The notes under the pieces were generated by a model. It saw only the letters and a program-made list of their open reading frames with translations. It was not told the DNA's origin and ran no database searches. The translations under genes were made by a program, and so were the position numbers. A DNA stretch of 64,000 nucleotides. Origin: JAYZBC01 sp036339375 (GTDB lineage Bacteria; Pseudomonadota; Alphaproteobacteria; MPNO01; UBA2964). This document shows positions 16,815-26,804 of the stretch, one piece after another (the stretch's first letter is position 1; every line of letters starts with the position of its first letter). The stretch lies in NCBI GenBank assembly GCA_036339375.1, contig JAYZBC010000071.1, forward strand, positions 19,301-83,300, given 5' to 3'.

Positions 16815-17869
16815 ATGAAGGTCGTATAATTGGAACAGAATCTGCTAACGAAGACCAAGTTGAAATTTCTCTCAGGCCTCAAACTTTAGATGACTTTATA
16901 GGTCAACCAAAATTACGAAATAATTTGAGGATTTTTATAAACGCTGCTCGGTCACGCGGTGAAGCGTTAGATCATGTTTTGTTTTATGGTCCCCCCGGGT
17001 TGGGTAAAACAACATTAGCGCAAATTGTTGCTCGTGAACTTAATGTTGGATTTCGGGCAACCTCAGGCCCTGTCATTGCCAAGCCAGGAGATTTGGCAGC
17101 AATTCTGACGAATTTAGAAGCAAAAGATGTTCTTTTCATTGACGAAATTCACCGCCTTTCACCTATAGTAGAGGAAATTTTGTATCCTGCTATAGAAGAT
17201 TACAAATTGGACCTCGTCATAGGTGAAGGCCCTGCGGCGCGTTCAGTTAGAATTGATCTGCAGCCATTCACTCTAATTGGTGCCACGACAAGGTCAGGCT
17301 TGATTACCACACCCCTGCGTGAACGTTTTGGCATCCCGCTCCGTTTAAATTTCTACTCAGCAGAAGAACTTGAAGAAGTAGTATGTCGTGCAGCCCGCTT
17401 ATTGGATCTGTCACTAACTGGAGATGGAGCTTCTGAAATTGCGAGACGTGCACGGGGGACACCACGGGTAGCGGGAAGGTTACTGCGTCGCGTTCGAGAT
17501 TTTGCTGTAGTTGGTAAAAAAAATTCTGTAGACTCTATAATGGCAGATTCGGCGCTCGGACATTTGGAGGTTGATAGCCTTGGGCTCGATGCCATGGATC
17601 GCCGTTACCTTCATTGTATAGCTAAAAATTATGGTGGTGGACCAGTGGGGGTAGAAAATCTGTCAGCGGCTTTGTCAGAGGAACGTGATGCAATTGAAGA
17701 CGTGATAGAACCGTTTCTAATTCAACAGGGCTTAGTTCAACGCACATCAAGGGGGCGGTTGCTAACTCAGTTGGGATTTTCTCACATTGGTCTAAAACCA
17801 AAGAAGAATTCAATTGACCAATTAAATTTTTTAAATGAAGAAAAGGATACAAAAGCTAGAAATAATTAA
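16811..17869 (+). CDS. ruvB: Holliday junction branch-migration ATPase RuvB
   Basis: A 352-residue AAA+ motor. It has Walker A GPPGLGKT (near residue 60), Walker [10 protein letters not shown], sensor 1 [12 protein letters not shown] with the arginine finger in LRERFGI, and a C-terminal winged helix ([14 protein letters not shown]). It uses a GTG start overlapping the ruvA stop by four bases, so translation is coupled. Its C-terminal tail ([13 protein letters not shown]) is a few residues longer than usual. Confidence 0.96.
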   Translation: MNEGRIIGTESANEDQVEISLRPQTLDDFIGQPKLRNNLRIFINAARSRGEALDHVLFYGPPGLGKTTLAQIVARELNVGFRATSGPVIAKPGDLAAILTNLEAKDVLFIDEIHRLSPIVEEILYPAIEDYKLDLVIGEGPAARSVRIDLQPFTLIGATTRSGLITTPLRERFGIPLRLNFYSAEELEEVVCRAARLLDLSLTGDGASEIARRARGTPRVAGRLLRRVRDFAVVGKKNSVDSIMADSALGHLEVDSLGLDAMDRRYLHCIAKNYGGGPVGVENLSAALSEERDAIEDVIEPFLIQQGLVQRTSRGRLLTQLGFSHIGLKPKKNSIDQLNFLNEEKDTKARNN

Positions 17870-18175
17870 AGTTCCCGGTTTGAAACGTATGTGTTGGTCA
17901 TTGCGTAATAAATTGGTTCTTTAACCTTGAATTTTGGTTGGAAGACAAGGCAAGAGCATGAATCTCGCTGTATTTAAGTAGTTATGTGATGCAAGTTTTA
18001 TACAATAGGAATATTTTTGGTAAAAAAGATATTCAGGGGCAAATTTTGGGAAAATTAGGGTTTTAAGGGATATTATTTGGATTCAAAAGAACAAGTCTAC
18101 TTTAGTGGTGAATATGATTTTATGACGCAATGTTGCCACTTTTTGTAAATATGGTCGCCCATAGGTAAGGAAAAA
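17870..18175. other. Intergenic region ahead of the tol cluster
   Basis: This 306-base AT-rich gap separates ruvB from tolQ. Many proteobacteria have ybgC (acyl-CoA thioesterase) here; it is absent and I see no recognisable remnant. A possible TATACAAT -10 lies at 17999-18006. A 23-codon open frame from a TTG at 18077 with AGGGA before it is seen, but nothing supports it as a gene. The tolQ promoter most likely lies in this region. Confidence 0.5.
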
Positions 18176-18901
18176 ATGGAACAAACAGAAATTTCATCTG
18201 CCACATTAACGGGCTCAATGACGAACGATTTATCAATCTTGGGATTGTTTGTTGAGGCTGATTTTATCGTAAAGATTGTAATGGTAATTTTGATTTTTGC
18301 TTCTTTTTGGTGTTGGGCGATAATTTTTGAAAAAATCTTGCGTTTTCGAAGGCTGTGGGGACAGGCCGATCAGTTTGAGGAAAAATTCTGGTCGGGGGGT
18401 TCTCTCGAAGAGCTATACGACGGAATAAATGAACACCCTTATGACCCCATGTCCTCAGTTTTTGTTGCTGCGATGAGCGAATGGCGTAGATCTGCCTCCA
18501 AAGGGCTGGGAGGAATTACCCAAAAAACCGGTTTGACGCAGAGAATTGAACGCGTAATGCAGGTAACGATGGGAAGAGAAATGGATGGCTTAGAAAAAAA
18601 TATGACTTTTCTTGCCTCCGTTGGTTCAACGGCGCCATTCATAGGTTTGTTTGGAACAGTATGGGGTATAATGAATAGCTTTCAAGCTATCGCACAATCC
18701 AAGGATACTTCGTTAGCTGTTGTTGCGCCAGGAATTGCAGAAGCGCTCTTTGCAACGGCACTTGGCCTTGTAGCGGCTATTCCCGCAGTTGTTGCATATA
18801 ATAAATTTTCCACTGATTTGGCACGCTATGCTTCACGACTAGAATCTTTCGCCAATGAATTTAGCGATATTTTGTCTCGTGAGTTCGAAGGGACTCCTTA
18901 A
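18176..18901 (+). CDS. tolQ: Tol-Pal system proton channel protein TolQ
   Basis: A 241-residue inner-membrane protein with three membrane helices, at about residues 30-50 (IVKIVMVILIFASFWCWAIIF), 140-165 (FLASVGSTAPFIGLFGTVWGIM) and 180-205 (IAEALFATALGLVAAIPAVVAYN). The helix 2 and 3 signatures are those of the TolQ/ExbB/MotA family. With TolR it uses the proton gradient to energise TolA and so tie outer-membrane invagination to division. AAGGAAAAA precedes the ATG. Confidence 0.96.
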   Translation: MEQTEISSATLTGSMTNDLSILGLFVEADFIVKIVMVILIFASFWCWAIIFEKILRFRRLWGQADQFEEKFWSGGSLEELYDGINEHPYDPMSSVFVAAMSEWRRSASKGLGGITQKTGLTQRIERVMQVTMGREMDGLEKNMTFLASVGSTAPFIGLFGTVWGIMNSFQAIAQSKDTSLAVVAPGIAEALFATALGLVAAIPAVVAYNKFSTDLARYASRLESFANEFSDILSREFEGTP

Positions 18902-18903
18902 AA

Positions 18904-19386
18904 ATGGCGATGGACTTTGGGTCAAAAGGTCGATCAATCGGAAGCTTGCCTGGCAGTAAATTTCGTCGAAAACCAATGAGTCAAATAAATGTCACACCTT
19001 TTGTTGATGTAATGCTGGTCTTACTTATAGTTTTTATGGTGACGGCACCCCTACTTACGGTTGGTGTAACCGTTGATTTGCCAAAAACCGCTGCAAGCCG
19101 CATTGTGGGTCAGGATGAACCACTTGTAGTAACCATCAATGAGCGAGGAAAGATTTTTCTTCAAAACACAGAAGTCACAATCGAACAGTTAGTACCGCGT
19201 TTGAAGGCAATAAACGAAAATCGTTTAGGAAGCCGAATCTTCTTACGTGGTGACAAAACAATTGCCTACGGTCAAGTTATGCAGGTTATGGGTACCCTTA
19301 ACCAATCTGGTTTTAAGCGGGTTGCATTAATTACACAAAGACCTAGGGGGGAAAAATATATACAACGTCACCGGGGACCACGGTGA
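18904..19386 (+). CDS. tolR: Tol-Pal system protein TolR
   Basis: A 160-residue protein with one N-terminal membrane helix carrying the essential Asp (INVTPFVDVMLVLLIVFMV), followed by the periplasmic TolR/ExbD fold (LPKTAASRIVGQDEPLVVTIN; FLRGDKTIAYGQVMQVM). It pairs with TolQ in a proton-driven motor. Its ATG lies two bases after the tolQ stop, and tolA starts three bases after its own stop. Confidence 0.96.
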   Translation: MAMDFGSKGRSIGSLPGSKFRRKPMSQINVTPFVDVMLVLLIVFMVTAPLLTVGVTVDLPKTAASRIVGQDEPLVVTINERGKIFLQNTEVTIEQLVPRLKAINENRLGSRIFLRGDKTIAYGQVMQVMGTLNQSGFKRVALITQRPRGEKYIQRHRGPR

Positions 19387-19389
19387 TAA

Positions 19390-20316
19390 ATGCGTCGCGC
19401 CATTATTTTTTCTGGAATATTACACGTACTGGCAGTTGGTCTAGCTTATTTTGGTTTACCCGAACTTTTTGATCCACCAATGTTGGAGGAAGTTCCTACC
19501 TTGTCTGTTGATTTGGTTACCCAAAATGAAATTGCCGAAATTAATCCAGTTCAACGTCAGGCACCTAAAAAAATCGTTGAGAAACTCCCCAATATTCCTA
19601 AAGTACCTATACCCAAATTAATGAAAAGCAATAACTTGGAACCTGTATTAAAATCTGAAACTGTAAGTAAAACCCCTGAACCACAACCGGAACCAAAACC
19701 AAAACCAAACCTTAAACCTAAACCTAAACCTAAACCAAACCTTAAAACTAAACCTAAACCTAAACCAAAACCAAAACCCAGGATAAAAAAAACAAAGAAG
19801 AAAAAGGTAAAAATAGTTAAATTAGCACCTAAACCTAAACGAAAACCCAAGCCGCCCCCTGATGAATTTCAGAAACTTTTAAAAAATTTAACAACACCTA
19901 AAAAATTAGCGTTAAAATTTGATAAAACTAAGAAGGAATCCACTCAAAACAAGGACATTGGTTCAGGGAAAAAAACATCTTCAATTCTGGGCAGAAATTT
20001 AAAGTTTGAATTGGCTAAACTCGTACAAAAACAAATTAGGGATTGTTGGAATATTCCGGGCGGTGCGAAGGATGTGCAAAACATGCAAATTAGTGTGAGA
20101 ATAAGGCTTAGGCGTGACGGGTCACTGTTGAGCCCACCACGAGTTATTGATAGTAAAGTGTTTGATGATTACGAATTTTATAGCGTCGTTGCTGAGAGTG
20201 CAGTGAGAGCACTTTTGAATCCGAAATGTAGCCCTTTGCATTTGCCGTATAAACATTACGATATTTGGAAGGATATTATTTTTAGTTTTAATCCAGGCGA
20301 GGCACTCGGGAGATAA
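19390..20316 (+). CDS. tolA: Cell envelope protein TolA
   Basis: A 308-residue protein. One N-terminal membrane helix (IIFSGILHVLAVGLAYFGL) is followed by a long extended region, very rich in Lys and Pro between residues 98 and 157, and the globular C-terminal domain (QIRDCWNIPGGAKDVQNMQISVRIRLRRDG) that contacts TolB and Pal. The usual Ala/Lys-rich helical linker is replaced by Lys-Pro repeats, which should make an extended polyproline-like rod. Its position between tolR and tolB fixes its identity. Confidence 0.92.
   Translation: MRRAIIFSGILHVLAVGLAYFGLPELFDPPMLEEVPTLSVDLVTQNEIAEINPVQRQAPKKIVEKLPNIPKVPIPKLMKSNNLEPVLKSETVSKTPEPQPEPKPKPNLKPKPKPKPNLKTKPKPKPKPKPRIKKTKKKKVKIVKLAPKPKRKPKPPPDEFQKLLKNLTTPKKLALKFDKTKKESTQNKDIGSGKKTSSILGRNLKFELAKLVQKQIRDCWNIPGGAKDVQNMQISVRIRLRRDGSLLSPPRVIDSKVFDDYEFYSVVAESAVRALLNPKCSPLHLPYKHYDIWKDIIFSFNPGEALGR
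19675..19860 (+). repeat. Lys-Pro codon repeat inside tolA
   Basis: Short units of the form CCTAAA / CCAAAA, encoding alternating Lys and Pro, recur across about 180 bases of tolA, with interruptions (19780-19815 is mainly Lys). Such near-perfect hexamer repeats are open to slippage and length change between strains. Confidence 0.8.
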
Positions 20317-20341
20317 AAATATTCAATATTGAAGAGAAAGA

Positions 20342-21676
20342 ATGACAAAATTTAATTTAAACAGCAGGCTCTATTTTCGGTCGTTTTTGATTTTTTTGAT
20401 GTTATTGCCATTTGGAGTTCAAGCAGAACTCAGGGTAGATATCACTCAGGGCAAAATTCAACCTCTTCCTATCGCTATATCGGACTTTTTTGGTGATGAT
20501 GAGCGTTCTAGAGGATTAGGACAAGACATAGCTCGAGTGGTTGGGGCAGATCTGGAACGTTCTGGATTATTTCGTTTGATTGATCCAAAGGCTTTTATAC
20601 AAGGGAGGAGTTCCCTCCGTGTCCGTCCACAGTTCCCTTCTTGGCGCCAGATAAATGCGGAAGCGCTAGTTGTAGGGAAAACGAAAATTAAGGTTGATGG
20701 ACAACTCAGAGTAGAATTTCGTGTATGGGATGTATTCGCAAGCAAACCTCTAATCGGTCTAGGTGTGGATACAAAACCTCGAAACTGGCGCCGTGTAGCG
20801 CATATTATTGCTGATAGGATTTACCAGAGAATCACGGGTGAACAGGGCTATTTTGATACACGTGTGGTTTATGTTGCTGAGTCCGGGCCAGCGACACGGC
20901 GAATAAAACGGCTTGCCATAATGGATCAAGATGGGTTCAATCATCGCTATCTGACTAGCCGAGGCGAATATGTCCTAACGCCGAGATTTTCTCCTACCAA
21001 ACAAGAAATTGCATATTTGGAGTTCCGTGGACGTAAAGCGCGAGTGTATATATTGAATATAGACAATCAAAAGCGCGAAATGCTTGGTGATTTTAAAGGT
21101 ATGACATATGCACCAAGATTCTCCCCAGACGGAAATCAGGTAATTATGTCCATGGCTGAAGATGGAAATTCTGACATCTTTATGATGGATCTATCTACAC
21201 GCCGGGTTAGCCGATTTACAGTACACCCATCAATTGATACATCACCATGCTACTCTCCTGATGGTCGAAGGGTGGTGTTTAATTCTGACCGGGGCGGTAA
21301 ACCGCAACTATATGTGATTGGTGCAAAAGGTGGTAAGGCAAAAAGAATAAGTTTTGGGAATGGCCGTTATTCCACTCCTGTGTGGTCGCCTCGTGGAGAT
21401 TTAATTGCCTTTACTAAAATTTTGAGTGGGCGGTTTTATATTGGAGTGATGAGGCCCGATGGAAGTGGTGAAAGGTTGTTGGCAGAAGGCTTTAAAGTTG
21501 AAGGCCCAACTTGGTCACCAAATGGCAGAGTTTTGATGTTCTTTCGTCAAGGACCTTCTGGCAAAGGAGGTGGAAAGCCAAAATTATTCTCAATCGACTT
21601 AACAGGTTATAATGAACGTCAAATAAAAACACCAAATTTTGCTTCAGATCCTGCTTGGTCACCACCCAAACGTTAA
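20342..21676 (+). CDS. tolB: Tol-Pal system periplasmic protein TolB
   Basis: A 444-residue protein with a Sec signal peptide ([16 protein letters not shown], cleavage before ELRVDI), an N-terminal alpha/beta domain and a C-terminal six-bladed beta-propeller. The propeller repeats end in ..SPDG.. or ..SPRG.. ([48 protein letters not shown]). TolB links TolA with Pal in the periplasm. It lies 25 bases after tolA. Confidence 0.96.
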   Translation: MTKFNLNSRLYFRSFLIFLMLLPFGVQAELRVDITQGKIQPLPIAISDFFGDDERSRGLGQDIARVVGADLERSGLFRLIDPKAFIQGRSSLRVRPQFPSWRQINAEALVVGKTKIKVDGQLRVEFRVWDVFASKPLIGLGVDTKPRNWRRVAHIIADRIYQRITGEQGYFDTRVVYVAESGPATRRIKRLAIMDQDGFNHRYLTSRGEYVLTPRFSPTKQEIAYLEFRGRKARVYILNIDNQKREMLGDFKGMTYAPRFSPDGNQVIMSMAEDGNSDIFMMDLSTRRVSRFTVHPSIDTSPCYSPDGRRVVFNSDRGGKPQLYVIGAKGGKAKRISFGNGRYSTPVWSPRGDLIAFTKILSGRFYIGVMRPDGSGERLLAEGFKVEGPTWSPNGRVLMFFRQGPSGKGGGKPKLFSIDLTGYNERQIKTPNFASDPAWSPPKR

Positions 21677-21809
21677 AGAAAATTTGCTATGGTTTTATTT
21701 TAAGATTTCTTTTCAAACACTCTTATCTATTATGGGTAGAAGACTTTATTGAATCGCTTACTACGCCTATCTTTCGTAAACGCTTTGTTTAACTATAGGG
21801 AAGTTAAAA

Positions 21810-22346
21810 ATGTCCTGGAAACTTATTATCACGGTTTTGGCTGGCTTAGCTCTTGTTGCGTGTGAAACTACACCAGAGAGCACCGGGTCAACTACTGGGC
21901 TCGTTAAACCGAGTACGGAACAAAACACTGGTGTTTCTCCTTCAACCGGCACGCAAATTACAAGTTTAACGCCTCAATCAGATGTCCAAGCGGGCAGCCA
22001 AGAGGATCTAGTAACCAATGTGGGTGATAGAGTTTTTTTTGCTCTGGATAGCGTTGAACTGAGTGTTGAGGCAAGGACCACTCTTGAAAAACAGGCTATT
22101 TGGTTGCAACAAAATCTTTCCGTTGTTGCTACAATTGAAGGACATGCAGATGAAAGGGGAACTAGAGAATATAACCTTGCTCTTGGTGACCGGCGTGCGA
22201 CCGCTGCTCGTGATTACCTTGTAGCTCTTGGCATCAATCAGAACCGTATTCAAACTGTTAGCTTTGGCCTGGAACGTCCGGTTGATCCACGTTCGGTAGA
22301 AGAGGCATGGTCTAAAAACCGCCGGGGCGTAATGGTTGTGAATTAA
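21810..22346 (+). CDS. pal: Peptidoglycan-associated lipoprotein Pal
   Basis: A 178-residue outer-membrane lipoprotein. The lipobox LVAC gives the lipidated Cys at residue 19, a Thr/Ser-rich linker follows, and the OmpA-like domain spans about residues 70-175 (RVFFALDSVELS; TIEGHADERGTREYNLALGDRRA; RRGVMVV). It anchors the outer membrane to peptidoglycan and is the endpoint of Tol-Pal energy transfer. The 133-base gap after tolB may hold its own promoter. Confidence 0.95.
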   Translation: MSWKLIITVLAGLALVACETTPESTGSTTGLVKPSTEQNTGVSPSTGTQITSLTPQSDVQAGSQEDLVTNVGDRVFFALDSVELSVEARTTLEKQAIWLQQNLSVVATIEGHADERGTREYNLALGDRRATAARDYLVALGINQNRIQTVSFGLERPVDPRSVEEAWSKNRRGVMVVN

Positions 22347-22390
22347 CCGTTTGAAATGTCAAGATTTAGATACCCTTATCGTAGTAGTAA

Positions 22391-23389
22391 ATGGTTGCAT
22401 TGAAAAAGGCTGGGTATATGTTTTTGCGGCATAAATCGTTGGCTTTTTTGGTTGGGATTGTTTTATTTTTTGGAATTGTAGCCCATTTTACCTCCTCAGA
22501 GGCGCAAAATTCTGCGGAACAGGAAACATTGAATCGTCTGCAGAGAATGCAAAACGAATTAACAATCCTACAAAAATTTGTTTATCGTGGAAAAATTTCT
22601 CCAAAATCAAGAGGAATAGCCCCTTCTTCCTCGGTAAGTCCTTCTCATAATGTGGTTGCACGCCTTTCACTACGAATAACACAACTTGAGAATGAGATCC
22701 GTTCTCTGACTGGTCAGAATGAAGAATTATCTCATCAGTTAAGAATGTTAGGCACCAAGTTAGATAAAATGTACACTGACTTTGATTTTCGCCTCCGCAA
22801 ACCACCTAGCGAAAACAAAAAATCTGTTGATAAAATTAAAAAGACAAAAACAAAAATTACATCCACGACTTTGGCGGATAGTGCGAAACAAATAGAGGGC
22901 GCAAATAAGGGAGTAAAATTGTTAGGCAGAATTCAGGGAAAGACAGTTTCTGTTCAGCAGGGAAGTGGTTTACCTCCTCCACTAAAAGAAACTCCCAAAG
23001 AGACGTATGATCGAGGCCACATTTTAATTGTCAAAAAACGTAATTTTCCAGAAGCAGAGCGTGTATTTAGGTCCTTTATTGCAGAAAACAAAAAACATAA
23101 TTTAACACCTAACGCCTATTATTGGTTGGGTCGAACGTATTTTGTACGTGGAAAATTTGAAGATGCTGCTATAACCTTCGCGGAGGGTTTCCAATTATTC
23201 CCTTTCAGCAGCAAGGCACCGGTTACACTTCTTAATCTCGGGGTTTCTCTAACGAAGCTCGGTAAGGTTAGAGAAGCATGTACTACTTTTTCAAAACTTG
23301 GCAAAAATTATCCAAAAATGGGAGCATCTGTAAAAAGGTTGCTTATTCGCGAACAACAAAAATCAAAATGTCGGCGAAAATTCAGGTAA
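22391..23389 (+). CDS. cpoB: Tol-Pal accessory protein CpoB (YbgF)
   Basis: A 332-residue periplasmic protein. Residues 14-38 form a signal sequence with likely cleavage after SEA. Two coiled-coil segments follow (QETLNRLQRMQNELTILQ; RITQLENEIRSLTGQNEELSHQLRML), then a basic, poorly ordered linker and a C-terminal TPR domain (YDRGHILIVKKRNFPEAERVF; AYYWLGRTYFVRGKFEDAA). CpoB coordinates peptidoglycan synthesis with Tol-driven constriction. It is 44 bases after pal and is the usual last gene of the cluster. Confidence 0.9.
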   Translation: MVALKKAGYMFLRHKSLAFLVGIVLFFGIVAHFTSSEAQNSAEQETLNRLQRMQNELTILQKFVYRGKISPKSRGIAPSSSVSPSHNVVARLSLRITQLENEIRSLTGQNEELSHQLRMLGTKLDKMYTDFDFRLRKPPSENKKSVDKIKKTKTKITSTTLADSAKQIEGANKGVKLLGRIQGKTVSVQQGSGLPPPLKETPKETYDRGHILIVKKRNFPEAERVFRSFIAENKKHNLTPNAYYWLGRTYFVRGKFEDAAITFAEGFQLFPFSSKAPVTLLNLGVSLTKLGKVREACTTFSKLGKNYPKMGASVKRLLIREQQKSKCRRKFR

Positions 23390-23412
23390 TTTAGCATCTT
23401 TTATTAACGCTA

Positions 23413-24756
23413 ATGGGTAAATTAAAACACCTTTCTATAAGTAGAGCAGAATTTTCTGAATTAATGAAACCGTATGGACCATTTGAGCGGTGTCCCACGT
23501 TGGCGGTGGCGTATTCAGGAGGGGGTGATAGTACAGCCCTCCTTTTTTTGGCATATAGATGGGCACGACAACGAAGCGCCAAGGTTGTTGCCTTAACTGT
23601 TGACCACGGGTTAAGGCCGGAATCGAAACAGGAAGTATATATAGCCCAAAAACGGTGTCAAACATTAGGTATAGAGAGCCACCTGTTGCGTTGGCGTGCC
23701 CCGAAATTAAATTCTGGAATACAAAACGCTGCACGTGATGCACGGTATAGCTTGTTATCTCAATGGTGCAAGAAACAAAACATTTTACATCTGTTAGTCG
23801 CCCATAATTTAGAAGATCAAGCTGAAACAATTCTTCATCGGCTAGGTCGGCGTACTGGCTTGGACGGGCTAGTGGGTATACCTGCAATACGTGAAATGAA
23901 AAATATTCGTCTTGTTAGACCATGTATCAATGTGCCACGTCAGCGTTTGCGGGCAACTTTAACTGCAAATAACATTAAATGGTTAGAAGATCCCTCAAAT
24001 TACGACCCTTCTTATGCTCGCGTTCGATTAAGAAGGCTATTACCCATTTTAACAAAAGAACAAATTTCTCCGACTATGTTATCTGGAACTGCCAGGAGGT
24101 TAAGCTCAGTTCGTCGTTCGCTGGAGAGAAGTGTGTCAAAAGTCTTAGCAGAGAACGCCATGATGTTTCCAGAAGGTTATTGTCGAATTTCTCAAAAAGC
24201 ATTTTCGAATTCAGAAACAGAAGTTGCGCGTCGGATCTTGGAAACTTTGCTATGTTCTATTGGAGGGAACCTTTATCCACCAAAAGGAATAAAGGTGGAT
24301 AAGTTGCTCCAAACGTTAAAATACGAAAAGATTTTTAAACCCAAAACTTTGGGCGGATGTAAAATAGTTTTGAAAGAACAATATATTTTAATTTTTCGCG
24401 AAGCCAAGAGGTGTCAAAATACTATTATTCGCCCCGGGAAAACCACTTTTTGGGACGGCAGGTTTTTTGTTAAACTTGGAAAAACAAATAACATTTCAAT
24501 GAAAGACTATTTTCTAGGCTCACTTGGTGGTAAGTCAGGTACGAAAATTAATGAAATGATTGCTAAAATGGAAATCACTTGTGCTCCCAAAGATGTTTTA
24601 ATGGCACTCCCTGTAATTCGAGATATAGACGGTATTATCGGGTTACCCTATTTAGGTTATGGACGTAAAAAGGAAAAATCTGTTAGTTTGATACAGGTTT
24701 TTGTTCAGTTTTTACCACAGCGAGCAGTTACTGATGCAAACTTTTTTCTTGTTTAA
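23413..24756 (+). CDS. tilS: tRNA(Ile)-lysidine synthetase
   Basis: A 447-residue enzyme. The PP-loop ATP site SGGGDST starts at residue 35, and LTVDHGLRPES and NLEDQAETILHRLGRRTGLDGL are family-specific. It converts C34 of the minor tRNA-Ile to lysidine, changing decoding from AUG to AUA, and is normally essential. The C-terminal half, from about residue 220, is weakly conserved and Lys-rich. It sits between cpoB and ftsH, a standard alphaproteobacterial order. Confidence 0.94.
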   Translation: MGKLKHLSISRAEFSELMKPYGPFERCPTLAVAYSGGGDSTALLFLAYRWARQRSAKVVALTVDHGLRPESKQEVYIAQKRCQTLGIESHLLRWRAPKLNSGIQNAARDARYSLLSQWCKKQNILHLLVAHNLEDQAETILHRLGRRTGLDGLVGIPAIREMKNIRLVRPCINVPRQRLRATLTANNIKWLEDPSNYDPSYARVRLRRLLPILTKEQISPTMLSGTARRLSSVRRSLERSVSKVLAENAMMFPEGYCRISQKAFSNSETEVARRILETLLCSIGGNLYPPKGIKVDKLLQTLKYEKIFKPKTLGGCKIVLKEQYILIFREAKRCQNTIIRPGKTTFWDGRFFVKLGKTNNISMKDYFLGSLGGKSGTKINEMIAKMEITCAPKDVLMALPVIRDIDGIIGLPYLGYGRKKEKSVSLIQVFVQFLPQRAVTDANFFLV

Positions 24757-24851
24757 TTAGTTAAGATCACTATTTAAATCATTAAGATAACAATTTTTGA
24801 TTTAAATCAGAACTTGTAGCGGTGCAATATTACTAAATAAAGGTTATTATT

Positions 24852-26786
24852 TTGAGCAATTTTGGCAAAAATTTAGCGCTTTGGGTTATAATCTGTCTAC
24901 TATTATTGGCTCTTTTCAATTTATTTCAACAGCCTGGTGGACGCGATGGCCAAGTGGGCATCCCTTTTTCTGATTTTCTTACAGAAGTTACTAATGGACA
25001 AGTACGTGAAGTAACCATAAAGGGAAACAATATTACCGGTCTTTATTCAGATGGACGCGGTTTTACTACTTATGCACCAAACGACCCCAATCTTGTGGAA
25101 AAATTAACAAAAAGAGGGGTGGTAATTAATGCTTTGCCTTCGGATGAAGGATCACCTTCTATCATTCAAATTCTGATTTCTTGGTTTCCCATGTTGCTTT
25201 TAATTGGCGTATGGATTTTTTTCATGCGGCAAATGCAATCTGGTGGGGGTAAGGCAATGGGCTTTGGAAAATCTCGAGCCCGTATGCTGACCGAAAGTTC
25301 AGGAAGAGTCACCTTTGAAGATGTAGCTGGGATAGATGAATCAAAAAATGAATTGGAGGAGGTTGTAGAATTTTTGCGTGATCCTCAAAAATTCCAACGT
25401 CTAGGCGGAAAAATTCCAAAAGGTGTTCTTTTAGTCGGCCCTCCTGGAACTGGAAAAACTTTACTGGCCCGAGCTATTGCTGGTGAGGCGAATGTACCTT
25501 TTTTTACAATTTCTGGCTCAGATTTTGTGGAAATGTTTGTCGGTGTTGGTGCTTCACGTGTTCGGGATATGTTTGAACAAGGTAAAAAAAATGCACCCTG
25601 TATTATTTTTATAGATGAAATAGATGCAGTTGGTCGTCATCGTGGCGCTGGCCTTGGTGGCGGAAACGATGAACGCGAGCAAACACTTAATCAGCTTCTG
25701 GTGGAGATGGATGGCTTTGAAACGAACGAAGGTGTAATTTTAATAGCTGCAACAAACCGCCCCGATGTCCTCGATCCTGCTTTGTTAAGGCCAGGACGGT
25801 TTGATCGTCAAGTTGTTGTTCCAAACCCAGACATCCTGGGCCGAGAGAAAATTCTTAAAGTACATATGAAAAAAGTACCCTTAGCGCCTGACGTGGAAGC
25901 TCGTGTCATCGCGCGAGGTACACCAGGTTTTTCAGGGGCAGATTTAGCAAATCTTGTCAATGAAGCTGCTTTGATGGCTGCCCGCAGGAATAAACGTCTT
26001 GTTACAATGGCAGAGTTTGAGGATGCCAAGGATAAAGTAATGATGGGTGCTGAACGCCGTTCTATGGTAATGACAGAGGACGAGAAAAAACTAACCGCCT
26101 ACCATGAGGGTGGACATGCCATTGTGGCATTGCATGTGCCAAAACATGACCCGTTGCACAAAGTAACAATAATACCCCGTGGACGGGCCTTGGGGTTGAC
26201 AATGTCACTCCCAGAACGGGATGCTTTATCTCAGTCCAAAATCGAGATTGAATCAAAGATAGCGATGGCATTTGGTGGGCGGATGGCCGAAAAGATTATT
26301 TTCGGTGACGATAATATAACTACTGGGGCAAGTAGCGATATTCGAATGGCAACCGCAATGGCCCGTGCAATGGTTACAGAATTTGGTTTTAGTGAAAAAC
26401 TTGGTCCTCTACGTTATAACGATAATGAGGAAGAGGTCTTTCTTGGCCATTCAGTAACGCAGCGAAAAAATGTATCAGATGCAACTGCAAAATTAATCGA
26501 TGAAGAAGTACGAAAAATAATCGATTCAGGCATGGAAACGGCAGAAAAAATTCTTATTGAACATCGTGATGATTTGGAAACACTCGCACAAGCTTTACTT
26601 GAATATGAGACCCTGTCTGGTGATGAAATTAATGCTTTGTTACGAGGTGAAACGATTGTTCGACAACAATCCGACGACCCACCGTTAGATGGTAAAGGAC
26701 GTTCTTCTGTTCCAAAAGCGGGTAGCCGAAAACAGCAAGAAGATGATGACCCAGATCTTGCGGCAGAGCCACAACCTGGTTCTTAG
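24852..26786 (+). CDS. ftsH: ATP-dependent zinc metalloprotease FtsH
   Basis: A 644-residue inner-membrane protease. Two membrane helices (residues 8-25 and about 105-125) flank a short periplasmic domain. The AAA+ module has Walker A GPPGTGKT near residue 196, Walker [10 protein letters not shown] and the [25 protein letters not shown]. The zinc site HEGGH is near residue 418. It degrades membrane and regulatory proteins. Translation starts at TTG with AAAGG upstream. The C-terminus is an acidic, disordered tail. Confidence 0.97.
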   Translation: MSNFGKNLALWVIICLLLLALFNLFQQPGGRDGQVGIPFSDFLTEVTNGQVREVTIKGNNITGLYSDGRGFTTYAPNDPNLVEKLTKRGVVINALPSDEGSPSIIQILISWFPMLLLIGVWIFFMRQMQSGGGKAMGFGKSRARMLTESSGRVTFEDVAGIDESKNELEEVVEFLRDPQKFQRLGGKIPKGVLLVGPPGTGKTLLARAIAGEANVPFFTISGSDFVEMFVGVGASRVRDMFEQGKKNAPCIIFIDEIDAVGRHRGAGLGGGNDEREQTLNQLLVEMDGFETNEGVILIAATNRPDVLDPALLRPGRFDRQVVVPNPDILGREKILKVHMKKVPLAPDVEARVIARGTPGFSGADLANLVNEAALMAARRNKRLVTMAEFEDAKDKVMMGAERRSMVMTEDEKKLTAYHEGGHAIVALHVPKHDPLHKVTIIPRGRALGLTMSLPERDALSQSKIEIESKIAMAFGGRMAEKIIFGDDNITTGASSDIRMATAMARAMVTEFGFSEKLGPLRYNDNEEEVFLGHSVTQRKNVSDATAKLIDEEVRKIIDSGMETAEKILIEHRDDLETLAQALLEYETLSGDEINALLRGETIVRQQSDDPPLDGKGRSSVPKAGSRKQQEDDDPDLAAEPQPGS

Positions 26787-26804
26787 TCTAATTCGGTTTA
26801 AAAA

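Noticed and set aside
18077..18148. 23-codon frame with AGGGA upstream, ahead of tolQ
   Set aside because: Very short, TTG start, no similarity to YbgC or a known leader peptide; not distinguishable from chance.
19557..19850. Gly-Leu-Phe-rich minus-strand frame opposite tolA
   Set aside because: It is the complement of the Lys-Pro repeats in tolA, an artefact of low complexity.
24772..24809. Two ATTTAAATCA copies upstream of ftsH
   Set aside because: The core is a simple AT palindrome that is expected often in this composition; no promoter or regulator can be tied to it.
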